DNA of 38,147 bases from an uncultured Lachnospiraceae bacterium (GTDB lineage Bacteria; Bacillota; Clostridia; Lachnospirales; Lachnospiraceae): NCBI GenBank assembly GCA_947367855.1, contig CANBFE010000031.1, positions 1-38,147 of the forward strand, written 5' to 3'. A model generated the notes under the pieces. The model had not been told where the DNA came from. It did no database searches and saw only the letters and a list, made by a program, of their open reading frames with translations. The translations under genes were made by a program, and so were the position numbers. Below, one piece after another: positions 24,177-32,996 of this stretch (positions are counted from its first letter, which is position 1; every line of letters begins with the position of its first letter).

Positions 24177-24779
24177 TCAGGGGAGCAGGGGGGCCGTCCC
24201 GAAAATCTTTTTTCTGCCCAACAGGAAGCATGCCAGAAGAAAAAGGCAGGCAGCCAGTTTGGTGAGGCGGTAATGGCTGTAGCAGTCCGCTGCCTGCAGG
24301 CTCAGTTCATCCGACAGGATCACATAGGGATTGTCCGGAGCAGTGCTGAAATAGGCGCGGGCGCTTGCGGTTGCGAGATCCAGGGCTTTGATGCTGTTGG
24401 TCTGCGCCACGTTTTCCCTGGAAAAGAAATCACAGGGATTATACTGGCGTTTTATAACGCCTCCGCTGCTGACTGTTACACTGTTGATGGACAAAAGCTG
24501 TTCCTGCCCTGGAAAGTCCAGGCGCAGGCCTGTGAGATGGCCGTCCAGGGATGGATCCAGGCGGAATTCCACCTGTTTGTTTTCCAGGTCGATTTCAGAG
24601 ACGCACTGCTGTTCCACACAGAATACATTCACGGTATCGGTAGAATAATACAGCGTACAGAAATCCCCTTCTATCTCATGAAAATAGAGACGGATATATA
24701 AAGGTGCCGTTCGCAGGGGGAGTATAACAAAGGCGGCTGCAAGGAAGAAGAGAAACAGATACAGTATCTTTTTTTTCAT
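24177..24779 (-). CDS. Predicted membrane protein, unknown function
   Basis: A 200-residue protein with AAAGGAG 6 nt before its ATG. A positively charged start and hydrophobic helix (about 4-22) look like a signal anchor. A middle outer domain (about 28-170) is beta-rich with a few cysteines. A second helix (about 172-188, TKLAACLFLLACFLLG) is followed by a short basic tail. No family is recognised. It diverges from the 412-residue membrane protein at 24920, so a shared regulatory region and a joint role are possible. Confidence 0.65.
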   Translation of the reverse strand: MKKKILYLFLFFLAAAFVILPLRTAPLYIRLYFHEIEGDFCTLYYSTDTVNVFCVEQQCVSEIDLENKQVEFRLDPSLDGHLTGLRLDFPGQEQLLSINSVTVSSGGVIKRQYNPCDFFSRENVAQTNSIKALDLATASARAYFSTAPDNPYVILSDELSLQAADCYSHYRLTKLAACLFLLACFLLGRKKIFGTAPLLP

Positions 24780-24849
24780 GATGAACTCCTTTATTGTTTT
24801 AGTCTTCTGATAACCGAATGCTTTTTTATGGCTGATCAGGCGGGGCAGA

Positions 24850-24878
24850 TTACAATTTCCGATCAGTTACATTATAAA
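24850..24878 (+). promoter_or_regulatory. Promoter candidate for the 412-residue membrane protein
   Basis: TTACAA (24850-24855), 17-nt spacer, TATAAA (24873-24878), 42 nt before the ATG at 24920. Confidence 0.45.
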
Positions 24879-24919
24879 GAGATTTTTCGCTTTTTGCAAG
24901 TGCCAGGAGGATGTGAAAG

Positions 24920-26158
24920 ATGGAGAAAAGAAAAGAAGACAAACTTGTAGTGATTGCGGTTGGCATTATTTTATCATATCTTACCTATACGTATGTGTTG
25001 AGGCAGCTGGAGTGGATTTATGCTGATTTTAACGGCCATACCTATGTTTATCTGCCAATGTTCTCAAAGGAGACCTGGCTGGAAGGCTGGAAGATGGTGC
25101 CATATTGCATGTGGCATCTGACCACAATGTTTTTTAACCGGATTCTGTATGTGCCCATTGAATGCGCGGCGGCATATTCGGCCTGCGTGTACACCCTTTT
25201 GGCATATTTTGTCATGTACTGGATGATACAGAAGGTCACGGAGGCAGTGGGCGGAGGGGAAAGTTCCGCAAGGGCGGCCTTTATTGCCTTTGGCATGTGT
25301 GTGCTGCAGTGCTTTTATTTTCACTGGCTGGATGCGGGGGAAAGGTTTCAGGGAACTTTTTCCATGAATCCGATCCACAATCCCACGCAAATGTGTGTGC
25401 GGGGGTTTTCCCTGGTGTGCTTCTGCCTGGTATGTGATATATGGGGGCGGCAGAAACAGGAGAATTACAAAGGTATTTTCTTTCAGGTGGAGAAGGGACT
25501 GAAGAAATACTACATTTATCTGGCTGTGATGTTGTTTCTGAGTACTCTGGCAAAGCCTACTTTTGCAGAGATGTTTATTCCGGCAGTGGGATTGGTGATG
25601 CTGGCGGAATGGTTCGTCAGGATCCGGCGCAGGGACGGCAGCGGGGCTGTTTACTTCCGTCACTGTCTGCATATGCTGTTGTGCGCGGTTCCGGCGCTGC
25701 TTTACATTCTGCTGCAGTTTTTTGCCTATTTTATCTGGGGAGGCAGCTATGGCGGAGACGGCTCCCTGATCATTACGGGATGGTTGGAAGTATGGTATCT
25801 GGGAACGGATAACGTAGGACTGTCGGTTGCTCTGGGGATGGTCTTTCCGCTGTTTATGGTTATGATCAACGGGGAGTATTTTATAAAAAGCGACTGGGGG
25901 CGGCTTGCGCTGACAGGCTACGGGGTGGGATTCCTTGAGGCGGCTCTGTTGGGCGAGGGCGGAGGAAAGCTGGCACATTCCGACTTCCTCTGGCCCATGA
26001 TGTCGGGAATGCTGATTATGTTTGTGGCGGCCATGCTGCGGCTGTTGGTGTTGGAACGAACCCAGGCGGATACCCGGGGAAGGAAGCTGTTGGTGGCAGT
26101 GGCGTGGTTCTTGTTCTGCATTCATGTCCTTTATGGTTTGCTGTATATAGGGAGCTGA
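24920..26158 (+). CDS. Polytopic membrane protein, unknown function
   Basis: A 412-residue protein with about ten hydrophobic segments from residue 9 to the C-terminus and short loops. AGGAGG lies 8 nt before the ATG. An early conserved-looking loop (WIYADFNGHTYVYLP) between the first two helices resembles, in position only, the acidic loop of GT-C-type lipid-linked sugar transferases and related polymer membrane proteins. No definite family motif is recognised. It stands alone between a divergent membrane protein and the Rpn gene. Function left open. Confidence 0.7.
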   Translation: MEKRKEDKLVVIAVGIILSYLTYTYVLRQLEWIYADFNGHTYVYLPMFSKETWLEGWKMVPYCMWHLTTMFFNRILYVPIECAAAYSACVYTLLAYFVMYWMIQKVTEAVGGGESSARAAFIAFGMCVLQCFYFHWLDAGERFQGTFSMNPIHNPTQMCVRGFSLVCFCLVCDIWGRQKQENYKGIFFQVEKGLKKYYIYLAVMLFLSTLAKPTFAEMFIPAVGLVMLAEWFVRIRRRDGSGAVYFRHCLHMLLCAVPALLYILLQFFAYFIWGGSYGGDGSLIITGWLEVWYLGTDNVGLSVALGMVFPLFMVMINGEYFIKSDWGRLALTGYGVGFLEAALLGEGGGKLAHSDFLWPMMSGMLIMFVAAMLRLLVLERTQADTRGRKLLVAVAWFLFCIHVLYGLLYIGS

Positions 26159-26191
26159 CTGCATTTCCCATGTGTTTCATGTGTTTCCCCA

Positions 26192-26220
26192 TTGAGCAGG
26201 ATTGTTGAATATGATAAAAT
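26192..26220 (+). promoter_or_regulatory. Promoter candidate for the Rpn-family gene
   Basis: TTGAGC (26192-26197), 17-nt spacer, TAAAAT (26215-26220), 16 nt before the ATG at 26237, with AAAGGAG between. Confidence 0.45.
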
Positions 26221-26236
26221 AGAATAAAGGAGACAG

Positions 26237-27205
26237 ATGAAAATGGAAAAGGCAAGGATAACAAACACTCCTTATGATGATGTATTTCGTACATTGCTTA
26301 ATGACTGCAGCTCACTGATCATCCCTGTTATAAATGAGATTTTTGGGGAGCATTATTCAGGACAGGAGAAAATTGTATTTTCTCCAAATGAACACTTTCT
26401 AAACCAACAGGGCGGGATTGAGGATGAACGGATTACAGATACCAGTTTTAAAATAGTAGGAAATGAAACAAAAAAATACCATCTGGAATGTCAGAGCAGT
26501 ACCGATAACAGCATGATTGTCCGGTTTTTTGAATATGACACGCAGATTGCTCTGGATGAGGGAGAAATCAGTGGAAATATTCTTACAGTGACATTGCCGC
26601 ATTCTGCTGTATTGTTTCTGCGGCATCGGGTATCAACGCCCGACAGGTTGAAAATCAGGATGGTGACACCAGGGGGAACTGTGGAATATGATATTCATGT
26701 GATGAAATCCCAACAGTATGGCTTAGAAGAAATTTTCGAGAAGGATCTGGTGTTGCTGATTCCTTTTTATATTTTTTCTCATGAAGCGCGGTTCGAAGAA
26801 TATGAAAAAGATATAACAAAACTAAGGATACTGCAGGAAGAATATGAGCAGATAAAAAATAAGCTGGAAGACCTCTCAAATCAGGGAATCATCAGCGAAT
26901 ATACAAGATGCACCATTATTGATATGTCGAATAAAGTGTTAGAACACATTGCGGCAAGGCACAATTTTGTCAGGGAGGGAGTGAGAGCGGTTATGGGTGG
27001 AAAACTTTTAGAATATGAAGCAAAGACAATAAAAAGAGAGGGGATAGAACAGGGGATAGAACAGGGAATAGAACAGGGAATAGAACAGGGAATAGAAGGA
27101 ACTGTTTCCATACTAAAAAATTTAGGCATTCCGTTACAAACGATTCAGGTTCAGATTCAGGAGCAATATCATCTAAGTCCTGAAGCATCAAAAAAATATT
27201 TGTGA
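26237..27205 (+). CDS. Rpn-family PD-(D/E)XK nuclease (transposase_31 type)
   Basis: A 322-residue protein of the recombination-promoting nuclease family. The N-terminal half has NTPYDDVFRTLLNDC, DTSFKI and YHLECQS, the order of the PD-(D/E)XK active site (acidic residue, then E-x-Q), and IVRFFEYDTQIALDEG typical of the family. The C-terminal part is helical with the tail GIEQ repeated. AAAGGAG sits 4 nt before ATG 26237 and 10 nt before ATG 26243, so either may be used. Members cut DNA and several act in phage defence. The gene is clearly more AT-rich than its neighbours, pointing to horizontal gain. It is monocistronic. Confidence 0.88.
   Translation: MKMEKARITNTPYDDVFRTLLNDCSSLIIPVINEIFGEHYSGQEKIVFSPNEHFLNQQGGIEDERITDTSFKIVGNETKKYHLECQSSTDNSMIVRFFEYDTQIALDEGEISGNILTVTLPHSAVLFLRHRVSTPDRLKIRMVTPGGTVEYDIHVMKSQQYGLEEIFEKDLVLLIPFYIFSHEARFEEYEKDITKLRILQEEYEQIKNKLEDLSNQGIISEYTRCTIIDMSNKVLEHIAARHNFVREGVRAVMGGKLLEYEAKTIKREGIEQGIEQGIEQGIEQGIEGTVSILKNLGIPLQTIQVQIQEQYHLSPEASKKYL
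27041..27097 (+). repeat. 12-bp tandem repeat inside the Rpn gene
   Basis: GGRATAGAACAG occurs four times in a row (27041-27088) and a fifth partial copy follows. Each unit is four codons (Gly-Ile-Glu-Gln), so gain or loss of units keeps the frame and changes tail length. Near-identical units suggest recent slippage. Confidence 0.85.
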
Positions 27206-27239
27206 GCACTGGGCGGAAAATGGGAGGGGAGAGCAGACA

Positions 27240-28622
27240 TCAGGACTGCTTGTCGGAGAAAAGATCCTCTCTTGTAATATTATGCAGCCATTTTCCGCTG
27301 CGATAGTGCTTTATTACCCAGGGCCACTTTACGAATTCGTCCGTGCAGAGCAGGAAATAGACCCACATAACAGGAAGTTTCAGCACGAAAGCCGCCAGGA
27401 AGCCCAGGGGAACGGCGTAGCACCACATGTCGATAGTATCGCAGATAAAGCCGAAACGGCTGTCACCGCCTGCCCGGAAGACCCCTGCGATGAGGGCGGT
27501 ATTAACTGCAGCCCCCATGACATAGTAGGTATTGATCAGCAGCATGTATTTCAGATAATGCATGGCGGTATCTGTCAGGGTGGCATATCTGAGGACCAGG
27601 GGCGTTGCGGCCAGGACAATAAACCCGCCAATGGCTCCGGCAATTACCGTCAGTCTCATCAGCTTTCTGGCGTCAGCACGGGCGTCTTCCAGTCTGTTCT
27701 CCCCAATTACATTTCCCAACAGAATGCCTCCTGCGCTGGCCATGCCAAAGCAGAGTATGGTGCCGAAATTACGGACTACCACAACAAAGGAATTTGCTGC
27801 CACGGCATCCGTGCCCAGATGTCCCATGATCACGGAGTACATGGAGAAAGCCACGCTCCAGGAGATGTCGTTGCCAAGAGCGGGGAGGGAGAGCTTTACG
27901 AAATCTGTGAAAAGAATCTTATTTTTCGCAAAGAGATACCGGAAGTCCAATTTGATATCCCTGCTGCGGAAGGATACCACGAAGCAGGCAGCCAGTTCGA
28001 TGAGCCTGGACAGGGAGGTTGCGATAGCCACGCCGGTAGCCCCAAGTCTGGGCGCGCCGAAGAGGCCGAAAATAAATACGGCATTCAAAATTATGTTTAA
28101 CGAAAATGCAAGTACATTCATCATGGTGCTGATCATTACCCGTCCGATGCTGCGCAGGACGGCCAGGTAAACTTCGGTTATGCCCCAGCACAGGTAGCAG
28201 ACACTCATGCAGCGCAGATAGGAGGCGCCGATGGCAATCAGCTCCTCGTCGTTGGTGAAAAGGCGCATCATCCAATCCGGAACCGCCAGTGCCAGCCCGG
28301 CGAAAGCCAGGGAGAAGCAAAGGGAAAAGCGCAGGGCGATTCCTTCCACTATCTGAATGGCGTGCATATCGCCTTTTCCGTAATACTGGGCGCAGAGCAT
28401 GGTGGCTCCGGTGCCCAGGCCGTAAAAGACCATGAAGAGCACACTGGCGTACTGGGCCGCCAGGGAGACCGCCGAGATGGAGGACTGTCCCACGTAATTC
28501 AGCATGACCACATCTGCGGAACTGACTGCGGCGCTCAAGAGGTTCTGGACAACGATGGGCAGTACCAGTCTGAAAATATGGCGGTAAAAAGGGTCGTTTT
28601 TAAATCCGGTTGTCTTTTGCAT
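27240..28622 (-). CDS. MATE-family multidrug/solute exporter
   Basis: A 460-residue membrane transporter with about twelve helices. ATG 28622 has GGGAGG 5 nt upstream; the in-frame ATG further out lacks a site. The N-terminal half begins FYRHIFRLVLPIVVQNLL and has SSADVVMLNYVGQSSISAVS, and the second half has a related LPALGNDISWSVAFSMYSVI segment, the two-fold repeat of MATE proteins. They expel cationic compounds in exchange for Na+ or H+. Substrate unknown. It is convergent with the Rpn gene and divergent from the CmpB-type gene. Confidence 0.92.
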   Translation of the reverse strand: MQKTTGFKNDPFYRHIFRLVLPIVVQNLLSAAVSSADVVMLNYVGQSSISAVSLAAQYASVLFMVFYGLGTGATMLCAQYYGKGDMHAIQIVEGIALRFSLCFSLAFAGLALAVPDWMMRLFTNDEELIAIGASYLRCMSVCYLCWGITEVYLAVLRSIGRVMISTMMNVLAFSLNIILNAVFIFGLFGAPRLGATGVAIATSLSRLIELAACFVVSFRSRDIKLDFRYLFAKNKILFTDFVKLSLPALGNDISWSVAFSMYSVIMGHLGTDAVAANSFVVVVRNFGTILCFGMASAGGILLGNVIGENRLEDARADARKLMRLTVIAGAIGGFIVLAATPLVLRYATLTDTAMHYLKYMLLINTYYVMGAAVNTALIAGVFRAGGDSRFGFICDTIDMWCYAVPLGFLAAFVLKLPVMWVYFLLCTDEFVKWPWVIKHYRSGKWLHNITREDLFSDKQS

Positions 28623-28693
28623 AATGTCCTCCCATGTGGCGCAGGCGGAAGGGAAACTCCGCGAACAGGCAGTTTTCTCCCGCAGATAAGGCA

Positions 28694-28722
28694 ATGATAT
28701 CACACCTGTGGGGGAAGTGCAA
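28694..28722 (-). promoter_or_regulatory. Promoter candidate for the MATE gene
   Basis: On the minus strand TTGCAC (28717-28722), 17-nt spacer, TATCAT (28694-28699), 72 nt upstream of the ATG. The -35 is weak. Confidence 0.35.
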
Positions 28723-28756
28723 ATAATTTGTAAAAGAGCAGGGCATACTGACTGTT

Positions 28757-29368
28757 ATGAAAACAAGAAGGATGTCCCATGAATTTGATTATTATGCCCT
28801 GTTGTTCTTTATCCTGGCCTTTGTGGGGTGGCTCTGGGAGGTGCTGCTGTATCTGTACACGGATCATGCTTTTATCAACAGGGGAATATACCGGGGGCCA
28901 TATCTCCCCATCTATGGCGTGGGCGGGGTGCTGTTGTGCTTTCTGCTGCGTCCGCTGCACAAAAAGCCGTTGCGGGTATTCCTGCTTTCTGCTGCGGCAT
29001 GCTCTGTGTTGGAATATTTTACCGGATGGTTCCTGGAAGCTCTCTGGGGAATTCGCTGGTGGGATTACAGCGGACATGCCCTGAACCTGAACGGCAGGGT
29101 ATGCCTGGCGGGGGCTGTGGTGTTTGGGTTGGGCGGCACTGCGTTGGTATGTCTGCTTTTGCCGGTTTATGACAGATTGTACAGGAGGATTCCGGCAGGA
29201 TGGCGGATTGCAATATGCCTTGTGCTGCTGTTGGCGTTTATTGCGGATGCAACCTACTGCGCAGTGCGGCCGAATACCGGACGGGGGATTACCTGCAGTT
29301 TCGGGGCCGCTGCCGGGGGCTGTCCTGGAGAATGGCATAAGAAACGGGCTGCCGCAGTCAAATCGTGA
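28757..29368 (+). CDS. CmpB-type membrane protein (putative ABC-transporter type IV)
   Basis: A 203-residue membrane protein with about five helices. YYALLFFILAFVGWLWEVLL, INRGIYRGPYLPIYGVGGVL and VLEYFTGWFLEALWGIRWWDY are the hallmark segments of the family annotated as putative ABC-transporter type IV; real transport activity has not been shown for it. The C-terminal 40 residues are not conserved-looking. ATG 28757 has no strong ribosome binding site; ATG 28775 (MSHEF) has AGAAGG too close. The stop codon lies in the loop of an inverted repeat. Confidence 0.85.
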   Translation: MKTRRMSHEFDYYALLFFILAFVGWLWEVLLYLYTDHAFINRGIYRGPYLPIYGVGGVLLCFLLRPLHKKPLRVFLLSAAACSVLEYFTGWFLEALWGIRWWDYSGHALNLNGRVCLAGAVVFGLGGTALVCLLLPVYDRLYRRIPAGWRIAICLVLLLAFIADATYCAVRPNTGRGITCSFGAAAGGCPGEWHKKRAAAVKS

Positions 29369-29382
29369 TTGCGGCAGCCCGT
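29344..29382. repeat. 13-bp inverted repeat between convergent genes
   Basis: ACGGGCTGCCGCA (29344-29356) and its exact complement (29370-29382) flank a 13-nt loop that contains the TGA of the upstream gene. There is no T run on the plus side. It may slow or end transcription of both convergent genes, or stabilise mRNA ends. Confidence 0.7.
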
Positions 29383-29394
29383 CGGCATGTAAAG

Positions 29395-29874
29395 TTATTT
29401 CAGCGGCTTTGCGCCGGCCTTCTCCTGGGCAATTTCCAACGCCCTTTTGAAACGGCTCTTCTTTTTGGCAGGAGCTGCCTCGGCATGCTTGCCGTGCAGT
29501 CCCTTTACGCTAAGGACATAGATACCGCTGACTACGGCTTTTACTTCCTTTTTCACGGGAACGGAATCGAAAATCTTGTCATCACAGATCAGGGACATAA
29601 TCTGGGGACCTATCTTGGCCTTGACGATGGGCATCTTTGAACCCCGCATCAGCTTGGGAGTCTGATCCAGGACCATCTGGGGCAGTCCGGCATCCCGCAG
29701 TTTCATTTTTTTCTTGTCGATGATCAGCATGGAGACGGTCTGCTTATTGGCCTCCAGCACGGCCTGCTGTTCCTGCTGTTTTTTCTGGGCCCGTTTTCCC
29801 AGAAAATATAGCGCTACGATCAGTCCGATCAGCACCACTGCGATCACAATCAATACGATCATCCATGGCTTCAT
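29395..29874 (-). CDS. Small membrane-anchored protein, unknown function
   Basis: A 159-residue protein. ATG 29874 has AAGGAGG 10 nt upstream. One helix (about 4-26, MIVLIVIAVVLIGLIVALYF), then a short coiled coil (KRAQKKQQEQQAVLEANKQ) and a basic soluble domain with KLRDAGLPQMVLDQTPKLM and KAKIGPQIMSLICDDKIFD. The C-terminus is rich in lysine and alanine. The order anchor-coiled coil-basic domain suggests a cytoplasmic-face protein held at the membrane. No named family is recognised. Confidence 0.72.
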   Translation of the reverse strand: MKPWMIVLIVIAVVLIGLIVALYFLGKRAQKKQQEQQAVLEANKQTVSMLIIDKKKMKLRDAGLPQMVLDQTPKLMRGSKMPIVKAKIGPQIMSLICDDKIFDSVPVKKEVKAVVSGIYVLSVKGLHGKHAEAAPAKKKSRFKRALEIAQEKAGAKPLK

Positions 29875-29984
29875 AAATGGTAAACCTCCTTCGGTATCTT
29901 TCTGATTTTTTATTTTAACACACTTGCCCATGGATAAGCAACAGAAATTCGGGCATAATTGTGAAACCTGTTCAAAGAAAAGAC

Positions 29985-30013
29985 TTTTCAGAAGGACATG
30001 AATGTGGTATAGT
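29985..30013 (+). promoter_or_regulatory. Promoter candidate for asnS
   Basis: TTTTCA (29985-29990), 17-nt spacer, TATAGT (30008-30013). The sequence TGTGG runs into the -10, close to an extended -10. The leader to the asnS ATG is about 80 nt with no T-box recognised. Confidence 0.45.
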
Positions 30014-30102
30014 AAGGTTCAGTTCAGAATGTGGATAAAATAATGACAATTCGGCAAAAGTATGCAAGAGTGCACGGAAATGTGCGGGAAGTGAGGGAAA
30101 AC

Positions 30103-31494
30103 ATGGAATTGACAGACATTAGAGAACTTTATCGCAGCCGCGAGAAATTTATCGGCAGGGAAGTGACCGTGGGAGGGTGGGTCAGAAGCAACCGGGATTC
30201 CAAAAATTTCGGCTTTCTGATCATCAATGACGGTACCTTTTTTGAGCCGCTGCAGGTGGTGTATGGGGACGGTCTGTCCAATTTTGCGGAGCTTTGCAGG
30301 GTGAACGTGGGAGCAGCTGTGATCGTCAGGGGCACCATCGTGGAGACGCCGAAGGCAAAGCAGCCCTTTGAGATGCAGGCCCTGGAAGCAGTGGTGGAGG
30401 GAGCTTCCACAGAGGACTATCCCCTTCAGAAAAAGCGTCATACCTTTGAATACCTGCGCACCATATCCCACCTGCGCCCCAGGACGAATACCTTTCAGGC
30501 AGTGTTCCGTGTCCGCTCCCTGATTGCCTATGCCATTCACAGCTTTTTTATGGAGAGGGGGTTTGTCTACGTGCATACACCCCTGATTACCGGAAGCGAC
30601 TGTGAGGGGGCAGGGGAGATGTTCCAGGTGACTACGATGGATCTGGACAAGATTCCCAGGACTGCGGACGGAAAGGTGGATTTCTCACAGGATTTCTTCG
30701 GAAAGCCCACAAACCTGACTGTCAGCGGGCAGCTGAATGTGGAGGCATACGCTTTTGCGTTTAAAAATGTATATACGTTCGGCCCGACTTTCCGGGCGGA
30801 GAATTCCAACACCACCCGTCATGCTGCGGAGTTCTGGATGATTGAGCCGGAGATGGCATTTGCGGACCTGAAGGACGATATGATTCTGGCGGAAGCGATG
30901 CTGAAATATATCATCCGCTATGTGTTGGAAAACGCTCCGGAAGAGATGGCATTTTTTAACCAGTTCGTGGACAAGGGGCTGTTGGAACGCCTGAAGCATG
31001 TGGCGGATTCCGATTTTGCCCATGTGACCTACACGGAGGCAGTGGATATCCTGGAGAAGCATAACGATGCTTTTGACTATAAGGTATCCTGGGGCTGCGA
31101 TCTGCAGACAGAGCATGAACGGTATCTCACGGAGGAAGTATTTAAGCGCCCCGTGTTTGTGACGGACTATCCTAAAGAGATCAAGGCTTTCTATATGAAG
31201 CTCAATGAGGACGGCAGGACCGTGGCAGCCATGGACTGTCTGGTGCCGGGCATCGGGGAGCTCATGGGCGGCAGCCAGCGTGAGGACAGTCTGGAGCTTC
31301 TGGAGCAGAGGATGGAGGAGCTTGGGCTGAACAGGGAAGACTATGGATTCTACCTGGATCTGCGCCGTTTCGGTTCCGTGCGGCATGCGGGCTTTGGGCT
31401 CGGGTTTGAGCGGTGCGTAATGTATCTCACCGGAATGAGCAATATCCGGGATGTGCTGCCATTCCCCAGGACGGTAAAGAACTGTGAACTGTAA
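30103..31494 (+). CDS. asnS: Asparaginyl-tRNA synthetase
   Basis: A 463-residue class IIb synthetase that charges tRNA-Asn with asparagine using ATP. An N-terminal OB fold (about 17-105, VTVGGWVRSNRDSKNFGFLI) binds the anticodon. The catalytic core has the motif 2 region FGPTFRAENSNTTRHAAEFW and motif 3 GFGLGFERCVMYLTG. Start set at ATG 30103 (MELTDIRELY), where known homologues begin; longer in-frame starts lack support. The ribosome binding site is modest (GAGGG). Length equals the usual 460-466. It is a single housekeeping gene with its own promoter. Confidence 0.96.
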   Translation: MELTDIRELYRSREKFIGREVTVGGWVRSNRDSKNFGFLIINDGTFFEPLQVVYGDGLSNFAELCRVNVGAAVIVRGTIVETPKAKQPFEMQALEAVVEGASTEDYPLQKKRHTFEYLRTISHLRPRTNTFQAVFRVRSLIAYAIHSFFMERGFVYVHTPLITGSDCEGAGEMFQVTTMDLDKIPRTADGKVDFSQDFFGKPTNLTVSGQLNVEAYAFAFKNVYTFGPTFRAENSNTTRHAAEFWMIEPEMAFADLKDDMILAEAMLKYIIRYVLENAPEEMAFFNQFVDKGLLERLKHVADSDFAHVTYTEAVDILEKHNDAFDYKVSWGCDLQTEHERYLTEEVFKRPVFVTDYPKEIKAFYMKLNEDGRTVAAMDCLVPGIGELMGGSQREDSLELLEQRMEELGLNREDYGFYLDLRRFGSVRHAGFGLGFERCVMYLTGMSNIRDVLPFPRTVKNCEL

Positions 31495-31586
31495 ACGGCA
31501 GCTTCTTTCGGACGGGGTTTTCCGGGGAGGCGTCAGTTTACGATTTCTTAATATTTTCGAGGGTGAAAAATAACCGGAAGTGTGGT

Positions 31587-32945
31587 ATGCTTAATTCCAT
31601 GAGAAGAAAACATAAAAAAATTACAAACTTCATACTGACCATAGGGTTGGCAGGTGCGCTTTTCTGTGTGGAGGCCGGAGGATACCTGATTGCGGAGGCA
31701 GGCAGCATTTCCGAGATAGAAGGACAGATCAATCAGCACACAAACCAGCTTGAGAACATTAACAATCAGATTGTGGCGCTTGAGAGCGAACAGGATATCC
31801 TGCAGGAGCAGATCGACGATCTGAATGCCGAGATCACCAATACGATGGCCACCATAGGCCTGAAGGAGGATGAAATCGCGGCAAAGGAGCAGGAGATCGC
31901 GCAAAAAGAAGCCGAAATCGCTCAGAAAGAAGAGGAGATTGTCCAAAAGCAGCTCCAGATAGAGCAGACGGAGGCCGAATACAAGGCGGCCATGGAGCGT
32001 GAGGCGGAACAGCGTGAGAATATGGCTGTCTGCGCCCGAATGATCTATGAGCGGGGGGAGAGCTCCTATCTGGACGCGATTCTGGAGGGAAAGGGTTTTT
32101 CCGATATCCTGAATCAGATAGACCGGGTGGAAAAGGTGCATGAATATGAAAATGCCATGCTCCTGGAGTATATCAATGTCAAAAACCAGGTTCATGAACT
32201 GTGGCTGCGGCTTGAGGATGAAAAAGCGGAACTGGAAGAGGACAGAAAACAACTTGAGGCGGACAGGGAGCAGTTGGAAGCGGACCGCAGACAGCTGGAA
32301 GCGGACAGGGAAGAACTCAGGAACCAGAAGGCAAATCTGGACAGCATGCTGGCCAGGAAGAAACAGGAATCAGCCAATTATGAGGCGGAGATCAAGAAGG
32401 CCAGACAGGAAGCTGCGGTAGCCAAAAAGCTTTTGCAGCAGGATAAGGATAAACTTGCCAAGGCCAAGGCGGCGCAGAACAATGCGTCTTCAGGTTCAGG
32501 CAGCGGAGGAGGTACCGCAGGTTCTTCAGGTTCCGGCGGCGCATCCGGAGGCAATGCATCTTCCGCAGTGACAGGCTCCAACGGAAGCGCTACTGGAAAG
32601 CAGATTGCGCAGTATGCCCTGCAGTTTGTGGGCAATCCCTATGTGTCAGGGGGAACAAGCCTGACCAATGGCGCGGACTGCTCCGGTTTTACCTACAGGG
32701 TGTTCAGTGACTTCGGCTATTCGATTTCCAGGACTTCCTATCAGCAGAGAAATAACGGAACTGCAGTAAATTACAGTGATGCACAGCCGGGAGATATCAT
32801 CTGCTACGAAGGACATGTGGGATTGTATATCGGAGACGGACTGATCGTACATGCCAGCAACAGCAGACCCTATCCCAGCGGTGGTATCAAGGTCAGCCAG
32901 GCACAGTACAGAACCATTCTTGGAGTACGGAGAATCGTAAATTAA
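31587..32945 (+). CDS. Coiled-coil NlpC/P60 peptidoglycan hydrolase
   Basis: An exported cell-wall enzyme of 452 residues. Start taken at ATG 31587 (GGAAG 7 nt upstream); ATG 31599 is also possible. Signal peptide to about residue 38. A long coiled coil (about 40-300) contains short repeats such as EIAQKEAEIAQKEEEI and QLEADREQLEADRRQLEAD, as in PcsB/CwlO-type proteins. A Gly/Ser/Ala linker leads to the NlpC/P60 domain with C365 (GADCSGF), H410 (GHVGLYIG) and H422 (VHAS). It should cut peptide stems of peptidoglycan during growth or division, and the coiled coil probably mediates activation by a membrane partner such as FtsEX, by analogy. A stem-loop follows. Confidence 0.9.
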   Translation: MLNSMRRKHKKITNFILTIGLAGALFCVEAGGYLIAEAGSISEIEGQINQHTNQLENINNQIVALESEQDILQEQIDDLNAEITNTMATIGLKEDEIAAKEQEIAQKEAEIAQKEEEIVQKQLQIEQTEAEYKAAMEREAEQRENMAVCARMIYERGESSYLDAILEGKGFSDILNQIDRVEKVHEYENAMLLEYINVKNQVHELWLRLEDEKAELEEDRKQLEADREQLEADRRQLEADREELRNQKANLDSMLARKKQESANYEAEIKKARQEAAVAKKLLQQDKDKLAKAKAAQNNASSGSGSGGGTAGSSGSGGASGGNASSAVTGSNGSATGKQIAQYALQFVGNPYVSGGTSLTNGADCSGFTYRVFSDFGYSISRTSYQQRNNGTAVNYSDAQPGDIICYEGHVGLYIGDGLIVHASNSRPYPSGGIKVSQAQYRTILGVRRIVN

Positions 32946-32951
32946 GATACG

Positions 32952-32996
32952 GCCCACAAAACAGGCGGGAGATTTGCCGCCTATATTGTGGGCATT
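32952..32996 (+). terminator. Stem-loop after the NlpC/P60 gene
   Basis: GCCCACAA (32952-32959) pairs with TTGTGGGC (32986-32993), enclosing an inner GGCGG/CCGCC stem, and is followed by ATTT. The T tail is short, so termination may be partial before trkA. Confidence 0.6.

Noticed and set aside
29935..30102. T-box leader before asnS
   Set aside because: No T-box core sequence or antiterminator/terminator pair is visible in the leader.
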